From assembly GCF_000368265.1 (NCBI RefSeq), contig NZ_KB851219.1, positions 2,164,484 through 2,228,483 of the forward strand: DNA of 64,000 nucleotides. Direction: 5' to 3'. The notes beneath the pieces were generated by a model, which ran no database searches, was not told the DNA's origin, and saw nothing but the letters and a program-made list of their open reading frames with translations. Both the position numbers and the translations under genes were made by a program. Positions 27,348 through 36,444 of the stretch are shown in pieces. Source of the stretch: Acinetobacter brisouisimilis (GTDB lineage Bacteria > Pseudomonadota > Gammaproteobacteria > Pseudomonadales > Moraxellaceae). Each line of letters starts with the position of its first letter. Within the stretch, counting starts at the first letter, position 1.

Positions 27348-27770
27348 ATGAATATTCGTCAATTCTCTCTAAAACATGGACTTTCATTAGATACTTTACG
27401 TTTTTATGAAAAGTGTAAAATACTAATTCCTGATAGATTAGCTAATGGATATAGAAATTATCACGATACACATGAACAAAAAGTTAAATTAATTATATGT
27501 TTAAAAAGCATGGGATTTACTTTAGAAGAGATTAAACAGTTAATTGAACTTGAAAAAAAACTACCCTCTGAAAAATGCAATATTATTTCAAATCAATTAA
27601 TTGATCAAAAAATAAATATGATTAGTCAACAAATTAAGTTATTAGAATATGGAAAAAATACTCTTCATGATATTAAAAAATATATTGAAGATAATTCTTT
27701 TGTTAAAAATCAGGAAATAATTAAAAATATGATTGAAAGCTTGTATGACCTTACAAAAAGTACATATTAA
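27348..27770 (+). CDS. MerR-family transcriptional regulator
   Basis: N-terminal MerR helix-turn-helix (MNIRQFSLKHGLSLDTLRFYEKCKIL, then NGYRNYHDTH wing), a GFTLEEIKQLIEL second HTH segment and a long dimerisation coiled coil (about 80-120). Length 140 aa. It has Cys residues at 23, 51 and in EKCN but no metal-binding C-terminal motif of CueR, ZntR or MerR, so it is more like the AdhR/organic-stress group. As AT-rich as its partner gene. AAAGG stands before the ATG. It likely controls the promoter at 26742. Confidence 0.9.
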   Translation: MNIRQFSLKHGLSLDTLRFYEKCKILIPDRLANGYRNYHDTHEQKVKLIICLKSMGFTLEEIKQLIELEKKLPSEKCNIISNQLIDQKINMISQQIKLLEYGKNTLHDIKKYIEDNSFVKNQEIIKNMIESLYDLTKSTY

Positions 27771-27774
27771 TAAG

Positions 27775-27800
27775 AAAAAGCCACCCGAAGGTGGCTTTTT
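27775..27800. terminator. bidirectional terminator between merR and rbfA
   Basis: GCCACC / GGTGGC stem with a CGAA tetraloop, extended by flanking A-run and T-run (AAAAA...TTTTT). It lies 4 bases after the merR stop and 2 bases beyond the rbfA stop, so it can serve both convergent transcripts. Confidence 0.92.
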
Positions 27801-27802
27801 CT

Positions 27803-28195
27803 TTATTCTTTGTCTTGCTCAGGCAAGTCTTTGACTGCCTCAGCGATCAGACCAAACATATAGTTACCATAAGCATTGGTTTTGTCATAGTGGAAACGCA
27901 ATCTTGGCGTAATACGCGTCTTTATACGACGACTCAACTCATGACGCAAGAAACCAGAAGCTTTATTTAATACATCTAAAGTTTCTTTATTTGCTGCTTC
28001 ACTTTGCTCATCACCAAGCTCACGTCCCATTACAGTGACATAAACTTCAGCATAACCCATGTCTGCACTGACTTTCACAGCAGAGATGGTCACTAGACCA
28101 CCTAAGCGAGGATCTTTAAGCTCCTGACGGATAAGCCCAGACAACTCACGTTGTACTGAATCCGCCATGCGCTTTAAGCGTTGGCTACCCGCCAT
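27803..28195 (-). CDS. rbfA: 30S ribosome-binding factor A
   Basis: Assembly factor that binds the 30S subunit near the 16S rRNA 5' end helix and supports late maturation and cold adaptation. The protein shows the family's single KH-like fold with RLKRMADSVQRELSGLIRQE at the start, SADMGYAEVYVTV and TRITPRLRFHYD. Length 130 aa is normal. The ATG overlaps the infB stop (TAATG), so translation is coupled. The last gene of rimP-nusA-infB-rbfA. Confidence 0.96.
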   Translation of the reverse strand: MAGSQRLKRMADSVQRELSGLIRQELKDPRLGGLVTISAVKVSADMGYAEVYVTVMGRELGDEQSEAANKETLDVLNKASGFLRHELSRRIKTRITPRLRFHYDKTNAYGNYMFGLIAEAVKDLPEQDKE

Positions 28196-30894
28196 TAAAG
28201 ACTCCGTTTCACAATTTGAACATCATACACTTCGATCTTGTCGAGTGCTTTGATGTCTTTATAACCTTTCACGGCAAGACCACATTCCATACCAGCACGA
28301 ACTTCTTCAACTACATCTTTATAACGACGTAGAGATTCAAGTTCGCCTTGGAATACCACAACATCGTCGCGCAAGACACGAATTGGTTTGTTACGGTGAA
28401 TTACACCTTCCATTACCATACAGCCCGCAGCTGCACCGAACTTGCTTGAACGGAACACTTCACGAACCTGTGCAATACCCAAGATGGTTTCACGATGTTC
28501 AGGCGCCAATTTACCGCTCATGGCATCTTTTACGTCATCGATCAATTCATAGATAACGCTGTAGTAACGAATATCGATACCGTCTTGATCAGCTTTCTGA
28601 CGTGCAGTTGCATCAGCACGAACGTTAAAGCCAAGCAATACAGCTTCAGAAGATTCTGCCAAAGTCACGTCAGATTCAGTAATCGCACCAACACCAGAGC
28701 TGATAATACGAACTCGTACTTCGTCCATTGACAATTCAGTCAATGCTGCATTCAAGGCTTCTAATGTACCGCGAACGTCAGTTTTAAGCACCACGTTAAC
28801 AGTTGGTACATCTTTCTTGCCCATAGACGCCATGATGTTTTCAAGACGCATTGCACTTTGACGCTCAATACGTTTTTGACGTTCACGGTCTGCGCGTGCA
28901 TCCGCCACTTCACGTGCTTTTTTCTCATCGTTAACAACAAGAACTTCGTCACCTGCCATTGGCGCATCTGGAAGACCCAAGATTTCCACAGGAATAGAAG
29001 GACCTGCCGATTTGATTGGCTGACCATTTTCGTCTGACATGGCACGTACACGACCGTAAGATGAACCTGCAAGAACCAAGTCACCTACATTCAATGTACC
29101 GTTTTGTACCAAGATCGAAGTCACTGCACCGCGACCTTTGTCAACACGTGCTTCAATAACAACACCTTGTGCAGCACCTTCTTCAGAAGCTTGAAGTTCT
29201 AGCATTTCAGCCTGAATCAAGATCAAATCAAGAAGTTCATCAATACCTTGACCCGAATGTGCTGAAACCAATGCAACTGGAACGTCACCGCCCCATTGTT
29301 CAGGTACAATTTCTTTGGTCGTCAATTCATTCAATACGCGATCTGGATCAGCAGATTCTTTATCCATTTTGTTGATCGCAACAATAATTGGCGTACCTGC
29401 TGCACGAGCATGATCAATCGCTTCTGCAGTTTGTGGCATAACACCATCATCTGCTGCAACAACCAAGACCACGATATCAGTCGCTTTCGCACCACGTGAA
29501 CGCATTGCAGTAAACGCTGCGTGTCCCGGAGTATCAAGGAAAGTAATAATACCTTTTTGTGTTTCCACATGGTAAGCACCGATGTGCTGAGTAATCCCGC
29601 CTGCTTCGCCCGCAGCCACTTTTGAACGGCGAATACGGTCAAGCAATGAGGTTTTACCATGGTCAACGTGACCCATAATCGTCACAACAGGTGGACGAGT
29701 GCTGAGTTCACCACGTTTTTGCTCAGCTGCTTCAAGTAAGTTGTCTTCGGCCTGAGTATCCGACACAAGAATCGGGTTATGCCCCATTTCTTCAACAACA
29801 AGTGCAGCAGTATCTTGCTCAATCGATTGGTCTTGAGTCACTAATTCACCCATTTTCATGAGTGTTTTAATCACTTCGCGTACTTTCACAGCCATTTTCT
29901 GTGCAAGGTCAGCAACGACAACTGTTGAACCAATTTCAACATCATAGACTTGTTTTTTAACTGGTTTTTCAAAGCCGTGTTTATTTGACTGGCTCAACTT
30001 CAAACCGCGTTTATGATGTGCTTTCTGGAAGTTTTGTTCTTCCTGATTGCGTCCACCTTTCTTCTGGCTACGCGTATCTTTGGTATTGCCACCACGTTTA
30101 ATTTCGCGGTCTTCTTTAGCAAACGAATCTTCATATGCCTGACCAACAAGACCAGCGGCAAGTGGAGCATCATCAATTACACGAATAGTTGTAGCTGCTT
30201 CGTCAGTTGAATACTTAGATGCCATTTTACGCATCTGTTCAAGTGTACGCTGTTGTGCTTCTTCTGCAGCTTTACGGCGTGCTGCTTCTTCAGTCGCTTT
30301 CAGCTGTGCAGCTTGAGCTTCACGTGCTTTTTTCTGTTCGAGTGTTTCTGCTGGTTTTGGTAACGGTTTTAATGCACCACCGCCACGTCTTTTTACCACC
30401 ACAGCCGTTTTCGGGCTTTCCACCACTTTTTTATCTTGCTTGTGCGCAGCGCGCATGGCTTCGAGGCTTGCTGTCGCATTGTTTTCAGGCTGGCGACTAG
30501 TTTGCTCTTGTGGACGTGCCTGCGCATCGGAGTCAGCGCGAGCTTTGGTTTCAGCTTCTAGCTTAGCTTTCGCTTCAGCTTTAATCTGTTCTGGGTCAGG
30601 CTTAGTAAAAGTATGCTTTTTACGTACTTCTACATTAATGGTTTTCGCCTTACCTGAGGTACTTGCAACTTTTGCGGTACTGGTTGTTTTACGTTTCAAC
30701 GTGATTTTTCCTGCATTACCACTGTCTTGCCCATGAACTTTCTTCAAATAGCTGACAAGGGTATCTTGCTGTTCTGTAGTAATAATATCGTCGGCATGAC
30801 GCTGTGACAGCCCTGCATCACGAACTTGCTCTAGAAGTTTTTCAACTGAACGCCCTACATTTTGCGCCAATTCTTTAATCGACTTGTCCGTCAT
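28195..30894 (-). CDS. infB: translation initiation factor IF-2
   Basis: GTPase that brings fMet-tRNA to the 30S subunit and promotes 50S joining. An N-terminal IF2N domain (1-50) is followed by a long charged, Ala/Lys/Glu-rich linker (about 90-320), a second IF2N-like region, and the G domain with G1 GHVDHGKT (408-415), G3 DTPGHAAF and G4 NKMDKE. Domains II to IV follow, the last binding fMet-tRNA. Length 899 aa is close to E. coli (890). A full AGGAGGTGGTGA Shine-Dalgarno precedes the ATG. It lies 10 bases after nusA; tRNA-fMet, its partner tRNA, is encoded upstream of the operon. Confidence 0.98.
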   Translation of the reverse strand: MTDKSIKELAQNVGRSVEKLLEQVRDAGLSQRHADDIITTEQQDTLVSYLKKVHGQDSGNAGKITLKRKTTSTAKVASTSGKAKTINVEVRKKHTFTKPDPEQIKAEAKAKLEAETKARADSDAQARPQEQTSRQPENNATASLEAMRAAHKQDKKVVESPKTAVVVKRRGGGALKPLPKPAETLEQKKAREAQAAQLKATEEAARRKAAEEAQQRTLEQMRKMASKYSTDEAATTIRVIDDAPLAAGLVGQAYEDSFAKEDREIKRGGNTKDTRSQKKGGRNQEEQNFQKAHHKRGLKLSQSNKHGFEKPVKKQVYDVEIGSTVVVADLAQKMAVKVREVIKTLMKMGELVTQDQSIEQDTAALVVEEMGHNPILVSDTQAEDNLLEAAEQKRGELSTRPPVVTIMGHVDHGKTSLLDRIRRSKVAAGEAGGITQHIGAYHVETQKGIITFLDTPGHAAFTAMRSRGAKATDIVVLVVAADDGVMPQTAEAIDHARAAGTPIIVAINKMDKESADPDRVLNELTTKEIVPEQWGGDVPVALVSAHSGQGIDELLDLILIQAEMLELQASEEGAAQGVVIEARVDKGRGAVTSILVQNGTLNVGDLVLAGSSYGRVRAMSDENGQPIKSAGPSIPVEILGLPDAPMAGDEVLVVNDEKKAREVADARADRERQKRIERQSAMRLENIMASMGKKDVPTVNVVLKTDVRGTLEALNAALTELSMDEVRVRIISSGVGAITESDVTLAESSEAVLLGFNVRADATARQKADQDGIDIRYYSVIYELIDDVKDAMSGKLAPEHRETILGIAQVREVFRSSKFGAAAGCMVMEGVIHRNKPIRVLRDDVVVFQGELESLRRYKDVVEEVRAGMECGLAVKGYKDIKALDKIEVYDVQIVKRSL

Positions 30895-30904
30895 TCACCA
30901 CCTC

Positions 30905-32389
30905 CTAGTTAAACCATGATTCACGCGCTTTCATGATCAATTGACCTGCAGTTTCAGCATTTAAACCTTCAATATCCGCGATATCATCGGTGGCTTGGTC
31001 TGCTAAATCATCAATCGTCACAATGCCACGACCGGCAAGTGCATAGGCAATCTCTTGTGTCATGCCTTGCATATTTAATAATGCTTCACTTGGCTCTTGA
31101 ACATTTTCTTGTTGTTGCAGTGCATCCGCTAAAGCGGCTTCTTTGGCACGTGTTTGTAACAACTCAACTGTGTCCGCATCCAAATCGATTTCATCGAAAG
31201 TTTCTGCAGGCACATAAGCAATTTCTTCAAGTGAAGTAAAGCCCATTTCAACCAAAGCCATCGCCAGGCCTTCATCAATATCCAGACGGGTTACAAACAT
31301 GTCTAGGTATTGCTGCGCTTCGTTTTGCTGGCGTGAGCGGTATTCATCTTCAAGCATCATATCAAGCTTAAAGCCAGTTAGTTCAGAAGCTAAACGTACA
31401 TTTTGACCTTGTGAGCCAATCGCACGTGCTAACTGATCACTGGTTGCAAAAATAATATCTGCAGTTTTTGCATCTTCATCAATGACAATGCCTGATACAT
31501 CAGCAGGTTCCAATGCGCTGGCAATATATTGTGCTGGATCATCTGACCACACCACAACATCGATACGCTCACCATTCAATTCTGACTGAACTGCCTGAAT
31601 ACGCGTACCACGCATACCAATACATGCACCCACTGGGTCAATACGATGGTCGTTGGTTTTCACTGCAATTTTAGCACGGACTCCGGCTTGACGTGCAGCT
31701 GCTTTGATTTCAATAATTTCTTCAGAAATTTCTGGAATTTCTTTTTTCATTAAAGCAATCAGCATATCAGGATGTGAACGCGACAATAATAGCTGCGCAC
31801 CGCGACCTTCACGATTCACTTCATAAAGAATCGCATTGACACGCTGTTTTGGACGCAAGATTTCCTTTGGAATCATTTGATCGCGTGCCAAATATGCTTC
31901 TGCATTGTCACCTAAATCAATGATAAAGCCGTCTTTGGTTTGTTTTTTCACTTCACCATAGATCAACTCACCAACTTTAGCGGCATATGCATCAGCAATA
32001 AGCGCACGTTCTGCTTCACGAATTTTTTGCACAATCACTTGTTTCGCGATTTGGGCAGCAATACGACCAAATTCAATTGATTCAACTTCAAGCTCACGAA
32101 TATCGCCGATTGACCATTTCGCTGGATCAACATCAGAAATTGCATCTTGGCAAGCAGGCATTTCATGATCTTCGTCTGCTACAACTTCCCATTGGCGGAA
32201 AGTGCGATAGTCACCTGTTTTACGGTCAATTTCAACGCGCAAACGTGCTTCTTCTGAATTTGTGCCTTCGTAGAATTTTTTCTTAGTCGCAGCAACAAGC
32301 GCTTGTTCAAGTGCTTCAAAGATGGCTTCGCGGCTTACACCTTTTTCATTACTGACCGTCTCTGCAACGGTAAGAATCTCACGACCCAT
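30905..32389 (-). CDS. nusA: transcription termination/antitermination factor NusA
   Basis: RNA polymerase-associated factor controlling pausing, termination and rRNA antitermination. Order: N-terminal polymerase-binding domain (1-125, MGREILTVAETVSNEKGVSR), S1 domain (about 135-200), two KH domains (about 230-340, with IDPVGACIGMRGTRIQ and ARAIGSQGQNVRLA) and two C-terminal acidic helix-hairpin repeats (about 365-494) as in E. coli NusA. Length 494 aa matches. Located between rimP and infB. Confidence 0.98.
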   Translation of the reverse strand: MGREILTVAETVSNEKGVSREAIFEALEQALVAATKKKFYEGTNSEEARLRVEIDRKTGDYRTFRQWEVVADEDHEMPACQDAISDVDPAKWSIGDIRELEVESIEFGRIAAQIAKQVIVQKIREAERALIADAYAAKVGELIYGEVKKQTKDGFIIDLGDNAEAYLARDQMIPKEILRPKQRVNAILYEVNREGRGAQLLLSRSHPDMLIALMKKEIPEISEEIIEIKAAARQAGVRAKIAVKTNDHRIDPVGACIGMRGTRIQAVQSELNGERIDVVVWSDDPAQYIASALEPADVSGIVIDEDAKTADIIFATSDQLARAIGSQGQNVRLASELTGFKLDMMLEDEYRSRQQNEAQQYLDMFVTRLDIDEGLAMALVEMGFTSLEEIAYVPAETFDEIDLDADTVELLQTRAKEAALADALQQQENVQEPSEALLNMQGMTQEIAYALAGRGIVTIDDLADQATDDIADIEGLNAETAGQLIMKARESWFN

Positions 32390-32421
32390 AAGTCACCTAT
32401 ATCTCAGATTTTCTTAATAAT

Positions 32422-32946
32422 TTAGTCTTGATAAACTAAGTTTGCTTTGTCGATATTATGACTATCGATTTCCAGTACCTGCTGTTTTTCCACTTCAACC
32501 TGAATGGTTTCCGCGTCCAAATCCACCGCAACCAGTTTTGCCTGAAATTTACGGCGATTATCAACAGCACTGATTAAACGTAAAGCCACTTGTTGCCCGA
32601 TATAATCTTGCAGTTGTGCCAATTGAAAAAACGGACGATCCCAACCTGGTGAAGACACTTCAAGTGCATATTCACCTGAAATCGGATCATGAACATCCAG
32701 CATTGCACCTACCTGCTGGGTCACACGGATACAATCTTCTACACCGACACCACGACCATGCTCAACTTCACCATCTTCATTGATGACAGGTTCTGCATTT
32801 TCATCGGCTGGTTTATCAATATAGATACGTAATAAAGAACGCTTACCTTGAGGTAGAAATTCAATTCCCCAAAGGTCAACGCCACAAGCATGAACTGCAG
32901 GTGCGATTAGATCTTGTAACGCTTGGGTTTTATTTGATAGTTTCAT
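32422..32946 (-). CDS. rimP: ribosome maturation factor RimP
   Basis: 30S assembly factor acting with S12. The protein shows the N-terminal alpha/beta domain ([23 protein letters not shown]), the conserved [17 protein letters not shown] and [15 protein letters not shown] blocks, and a C-terminal SH3-like domain. Length 174 aa includes a somewhat longer acidic insertion ([19 protein letters not shown]) in the first domain than E. coli (150 aa). First protein gene of the nusA operon; tRNA-fMet lies about 200 bases upstream but is separated by two terminators. Confidence 0.96.
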   Translation of the reverse strand: MKLSNKTQALQDLIAPAVHACGVDLWGIEFLPQGKRSLLRIYIDKPADENAEPVINEDGEVEHGRGVGVEDCIRVTQQVGAMLDVHDPISGEYALEVSSPGWDRPFFQLAQLQDYIGQQVALRLISAVDNRRKFQAKLVAVDLDAETIQVEVEKQQVLEIDSHNIDKANLVYQD

Positions 32947-33057
32947 GTACTCTCGTCATTTTTGTGCAATACAACAATCGGTGAACCACCGATACAACCT
33001 TTAGTAGTGAAACACGGTTTTTTGACCAATTGATGTCGACACTACACGATCGCCAAT

Positions 33058-33079
33058 AAAAAAGGGCGTTAATTCGCCC
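33058..33079 (-). terminator. second terminator downstream of tRNA-fMet
   Basis: On the minus strand a GGGCG / CGCCC stem with a 6-base AATTAA loop is followed by six T residues. It lies about 70 bases after the tRNA, in tandem with the one at 33111. Confidence 0.8.
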
Positions 33080-33110
33080 CATCTGTCACAACGAGCAAAG
33101 CCCATTGTGC

Positions 33111-33137
33111 AAAAAGGCCCACCTATATGTGAGCCTT
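33111..33137 (-). terminator. first terminator downstream of tRNA-fMet
   Basis: On the minus strand AAGGCTCAC pairs with GTGGGCCTT (9 bp with one G-U) around a 6-base loop, followed by TTT. It starts 13 bases after the CCA end of the tRNA. Confidence 0.78.
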
Positions 33138-33150
33138 CTCGAAAGAATCT

Positions 33151-33227
<77 letters not shown>

Positions 33228-33290
33228 TCAACATAACTTACTTTCTGGTTTAAAGTAAGTTTTAAGTATCAGTTTACAACCGATTGGCGC

Positions 33291-33319
33291 ATTGTATAGA
33301 AGACCCCACCTATACGCAA
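33291..33319 (-). promoter_or_regulatory. promoter of tRNA-fMet
   Basis: On the minus strand TTGCGT (33319-33314) and TACAAT (33296-33291) are separated by 17 bases. The bases after the -10 are GCGCC, a GC-rich discriminator as in stable RNA promoters that respond to ppGpp. The transcript would have a leader of about 55 bases that carries a 10-bp hairpin (33235-33261) next to the tRNA. Confidence 0.75.
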
Positions 33320-33624
33320 GCGATTTTGCACTTTTTTATTGCAATGTGCTTCAACCTGACATTTTTTATGCAATATCAAACTTAAGACGCACAAAATTCA
33401 ACAATATGAGTTAAAAGCAGATCAATGAATCTAACTTTGTAGGAAAATACTTACATTATCTTACGGTTTTTGCGTCTACTGTAATTTTATACAAGCGATT
33501 AATATAGGGCCATCAGCAAATGGAAACGGACAAAGGATTTGTTCACACATGGATTGTATGCTGAGCTGTCAATGGAAAGACAAACAAAGGATGTAGTTAA
33601 ACTGGACGTTTGACCAAGATATTC
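33320..33624 (+). other. gene-free stretch between tRNA promoter and pilin gene
   Basis: About 300 bases without a protein gene on either strand. It ends with a strong plus-strand hairpin terminator (33625) although no plus-strand gene precedes it, so a small plus-strand RNA in the last 150-170 bases is possible. I found no convincing promoter pair for it. Confidence 0.4.
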
Positions 33625-33653
33625 AACCCGAGCTTGCTCGGGTTTTATCTTTT
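33625..33653 (+). terminator. orphan plus-strand terminator hairpin
   Basis: AACCCGAG / CTCGGGTT stem (8 bp) with a CTTG loop, followed by TTATCTTTT on the plus strand. On the minus strand the tail is TTGAATATC, a poor T-run, so the design favours plus-strand transcription although the only neighbouring gene (pilin, minus) ends six bases away. It may still serve the pilin gene weakly. Confidence 0.7.
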
Positions 33654-33658
33654 AGCAC

Positions 33659-34075
33659 TTAAGCACACTCTTTAGGCTTAAAATTGGCGGGTACATTACT
33701 TGATGTACTACATGACCATGTACCATCTTGTTGCCGATTCAAATAGACTGACTCACCAACCAAGCTGGATAAGACATTTTTCAGCTTACATTCTAATGCG
33801 GGGTTAGCCACACCACCTGTAGCACTATATGCGAAATAGGTACAAAATTTTGATGCCGTAGGCGACAAAAAAATATTTTCAGTTGTAAAATCAGTACTTG
33901 TTGCACCATCTTCAACAACAAGCTCATATTGAATACGCGCAACATTCAGTTCAGCAACAGCTGATGATAACTGGGAGCGTGCAATATAACTTTGATAGAT
34001 GGGCACTGAAACAACCATCATAATCCCAATAATTGCTACGACAATAATTAATTCAATGAGAGTAAAGCCTTTCAT
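33659..34075 (-). CDS. type IV pilin-like protein (second pilin)
   Basis: Type IVa pilin with a five-residue class III leader beginning [20 protein letters not shown]: cleavage after G3, Glu5 present in the mature protein. It has four cysteines after the helix region: in KFCTYF, LECKL, WSCST and the final KECA. The last pair encloses a C-terminal D-loop (WSC...KEC) like that of the pilA at 42788. Length 138 aa. GGGGA stands seven bases before the ATG at 34075; an upstream TTG would place four odd residues before the leader. It closes one side of the glycan cassette. It may be an alternative major pilin or a minor subunit; similarity to pilA beyond helix 1 is low. Confidence 0.85.
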   Translation of the reverse strand: MKGFTLIELIIVVAIIGIMMVVSVPIYQSYIARSQLSSAVAELNVARIQYELVVEDGATSTDFTTENIFLSPTASKFCTYFAYSATGGVANPALECKLKNVLSSLVGESVYLNRQQDGTWSCSTSSNVPANFKPKECA

Positions 34076-34419
34076 TGTTATCCCCAAGCATATGCTTAAA
34101 ATTTAACATAGCATCACATGTGAGTAAAATATAACCACAAAATAACCTAAAAGTTTTCTCAAGTTCTAAACAATTAAAATATGGTTATTTATTGATTTTT
34201 ATCTAATCTACCCTAAATTTTTAAAGTAAAAATATAATAAGAGTGTCATAAACTGTGATAAACATCACATATTTTATATTTTTTATACAAAAAATCACTA
34301 TATTTTTTATAAAATAAGGATATTTTATTATTTAATCAGAAAATAAAATTTAAGTAGCAACAACGCGTTATATGATATTTTCTTTGTCTACAGCATAGTT
34401 ATCATGTAATCAGTTGCAG
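34076..34419. other. AT-rich divergent promoter region of second pilin and GT4 gene
   Basis: About 340 bases, very AT-rich, with many A and T runs. It must hold promoters for the pilin (minus) and the glycosyltransferase (plus). No -24/-12 sigma-54 element (GG-N10-GC) faces the pilin, unlike pilA. I saw no clear -35/-10 pair and no repeat. Confidence 0.45.
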
Positions 34420-35553
34420 ATGAAAAAAAATATTCTGATAGTCACACGAAACCTCCCTCCATTAATTGGAGGTATGGAGCGTCTAAACTGGCATATTGCC
34501 GATGAACTTTCGCGCCAGCACCACATTTCATTAATTAGCCATCAAGCTGCTGAAGCAACTGCTCCTAAAAATATTGATTTTTTTGCAACACCATTAAAGC
34601 CTTTACCGCTTTTTTTAATTTCTAGTTTTTTCCGTGCCTTATGTTGCTGTATAACCCAACCTGTAGATATTCTCTTTGCAGGGAGTGGATTAACAGCACC
34701 TATTGTTGTATTGCTAGCAAAGATCTTCAGAAAGAAAAGTATTGTGTATATTCATGGCTTAGATATTGGCACAAACAATAAAATCTATAACTTATTCTGG
34801 GTTCCGTTTATACGTCATGCCAATCAGGTGATCGCAAACAGCAGCCCAACATACCAGTTATGTGTGCAAAAGCAGATTGCTCAAACGAAACTTAGCATTG
34901 TTCACCCTGGTGTGACCTATCCACCCAAAGCTAAAAATGAAAAACTCATTCAGAGTCTGAAAGACAAATATAATCTAAATAATAAAAGAATTCTCATCTC
35001 GGTAGGCCGATTAACCGAAAGAAAGGGGATAAATGAATTCCTTGACCTTTGCTTACATAAAATTATTAGTGTTCATCCAAATACGGTTCTTGTAATTATT
35101 GGTGATACTCCTAATCAAGCTCTCAATAAAAACTTACAATCTAAAGAAATGATTATGACAACAGCCAATAAACACGGTATTGCACAGCATGTTATATTTA
35201 CAGGGAATATTTTCCAAGATGAAATATTATCGAGTTTTTATTACTTAGCGGATCTTCATGTATTCCCAGTAAAGCATATTCCTGAAGATCCTGAAGGTTT
35301 TGGTATGGTTGCCATTGAAGCTGCGGCACATGGTACACCAACCATTGCATTTGCAACAGGCGGCGTAGTTGATGCAATTCAGAATCAAATCTCAGGCCTT
35401 TTAATCAATCACCAAAATTATGAGGCTCTTTCTCAGGCAATTATTACATCACTATCAAATCCGATATTGGAAAAACAACAATGTATGCGCTATGCTGCTA
35501 ATTTTTCATGGAAAAATATGGGGAACAAAATCAGCAACCTCATTGATTCCTAA
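34420..35553 (+). CDS. GT4-family glycosyltransferase
   Basis: Retaining GT-B glycosyltransferase that transfers a sugar from a nucleotide-sugar donor, cytoplasmic face. The N-terminal acceptor domain starts ILIVTRNLPPLIGGMERLNW with the Gly-rich motif. The C-terminal donor domain has ISVGRLTERKGI, the HV-x-FTGN loop and the EX7E motif EGFGMVAIEAAAHGTP. Length 377 aa. The start at 34420 (ATG) has only a weak Shine-Dalgarno; a TTG lies six bases earlier. First of two plus-strand genes; probably co-transcribed with the GT2 gene 18 bases downstream. Acceptor unknown. Confidence 0.88.
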   Translation: MKKNILIVTRNLPPLIGGMERLNWHIADELSRQHHISLISHQAAEATAPKNIDFFATPLKPLPLFLISSFFRALCCCITQPVDILFAGSGLTAPIVVLLAKIFRKKSIVYIHGLDIGTNNKIYNLFWVPFIRHANQVIANSSPTYQLCVQKQIAQTKLSIVHPGVTYPPKAKNEKLIQSLKDKYNLNNKRILISVGRLTERKGINEFLDLCLHKIISVHPNTVLVIIGDTPNQALNKNLQSKEMIMTTANKHGIAQHVIFTGNIFQDEILSSFYYLADLHVFPVKHIPEDPEGFGMVAIEAAAHGTPTIAFATGGVVDAIQNQISGLLINHQNYEALSQAIITSLSNPILEKQQCMRYAANFSWKNMGNKISNLIDS

Positions 35554-35571
35554 TTTTTCAAAGAGATTATT

Positions 35572-36444
35572 ATGATAAAAGTATCTGTTATTGTTCCAAA
35601 TTACAATCATCATAAATTTCTACATGCTCGCTTAGATAGTATTTTAAAACAGACTTACCAAAATTTTGAGATTATCATTTTAGACGACTGCTCAACTGAT
35701 CAAAGCAGAGATGTAATCGAACAATACCGCCACCATCCTAAAGTTTCTCATATTATCTACAATACAAAAAATTCAGGCTCAACTTTTATTCAATGGAATA
35801 CAGGCATTGATTATGCTCAAGGTGAATATATTTGGATTGCTGAATCCGATGATATTGCAGCAACAGACTTTTTAGAAAAGCTAATTTCACCACTTGAACA
35901 TGAGTATAATGTAGTACTGGCATATAGCCAATCCAATCGCATGAATGAAGTCGGTGAAATTACAGGAACATGGTTGGATTGGACAAATTCAATTGATTTT
36001 AAAAATCTCTTTCAAAATGATTTTTGTATTTTAGGTTCAGCATATATTCAAAAATTTTTGATTTTCAAAAACACCATTCCTAATGCAAGTGCAGTCCTGT
36101 TTAGAAAAACAGCTTATCTTGCAACAGGCGGTGCAAACTCAAAACTCTTTACCAATGGAGATTGGTTGCTATGGCTGAAACTGCTGACTCAAGGACAGAT
36201 TTTCTATACTTCCGAATGCTTAAATAACTTTAGATATCACTCTAATAGTGTTATTGCTCAAGCACACAAATCACTTGATAAAGCTGAAATCAGAAAGCGA
36301 AATGTTTTTCTTAGGCAAGACCTCGCCGCTTTTCTTATAAAAGAAAATCTCAAACTATATCGACTAAATCAAATCTTTCTGATCAAAGATACTATTCGTT
36401 TCTATATTGCAAATATTTCAAGTGTGCTTAAAAAAAAATCTTAA
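35572..36444 (+). CDS. GT2-family glycosyltransferase (A)
   Basis: Inverting GT-A enzyme. The fold starts KVSVIVPNYNHHKFLHARLD, and ILDDCSTDQS holds the first Asp pair; AESDDIAATDFLEK is the DXD-type metal motif. Conserved later block TNGDWLLWLKLLTQG. Length 290 aa, soluble with a moderately basic tail. AT-rich. Its last 27 bases overlap the end of the convergent GT2 gene on the minus strand, with no room for a terminator. It probably adds one sugar to the cassette's lipid-linked glycan or another envelope glycan. Confidence 0.88.
   Translation: MIKVSVIVPNYNHHKFLHARLDSILKQTYQNFEIIILDDCSTDQSRDVIEQYRHHPKVSHIIYNTKNSGSTFIQWNTGIDYAQGEYIWIAESDDIAATDFLEKLISPLEHEYNVVLAYSQSNRMNEVGEITGTWLDWTNSIDFKNLFQNDFCILGSAYIQKFLIFKNTIPNASAVLFRKTAYLATGGANSKLFTNGDWLLWLKLLTQGQIFYTSECLNNFRYHSNSVIAQAHKSLDKAEIRKRNVFLRQDLAAFLIKENLKLYRLNQIFLIKDTIRFYIANISSVLKKKS

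Noticed and set aside
28195..30894. Long plus-strand open frames opposite infB
   Set aside because: They arise from the Ala/Lys/Glu-rich linker and lack starts, motifs and ribosome binding sites; infB itself is unambiguous.
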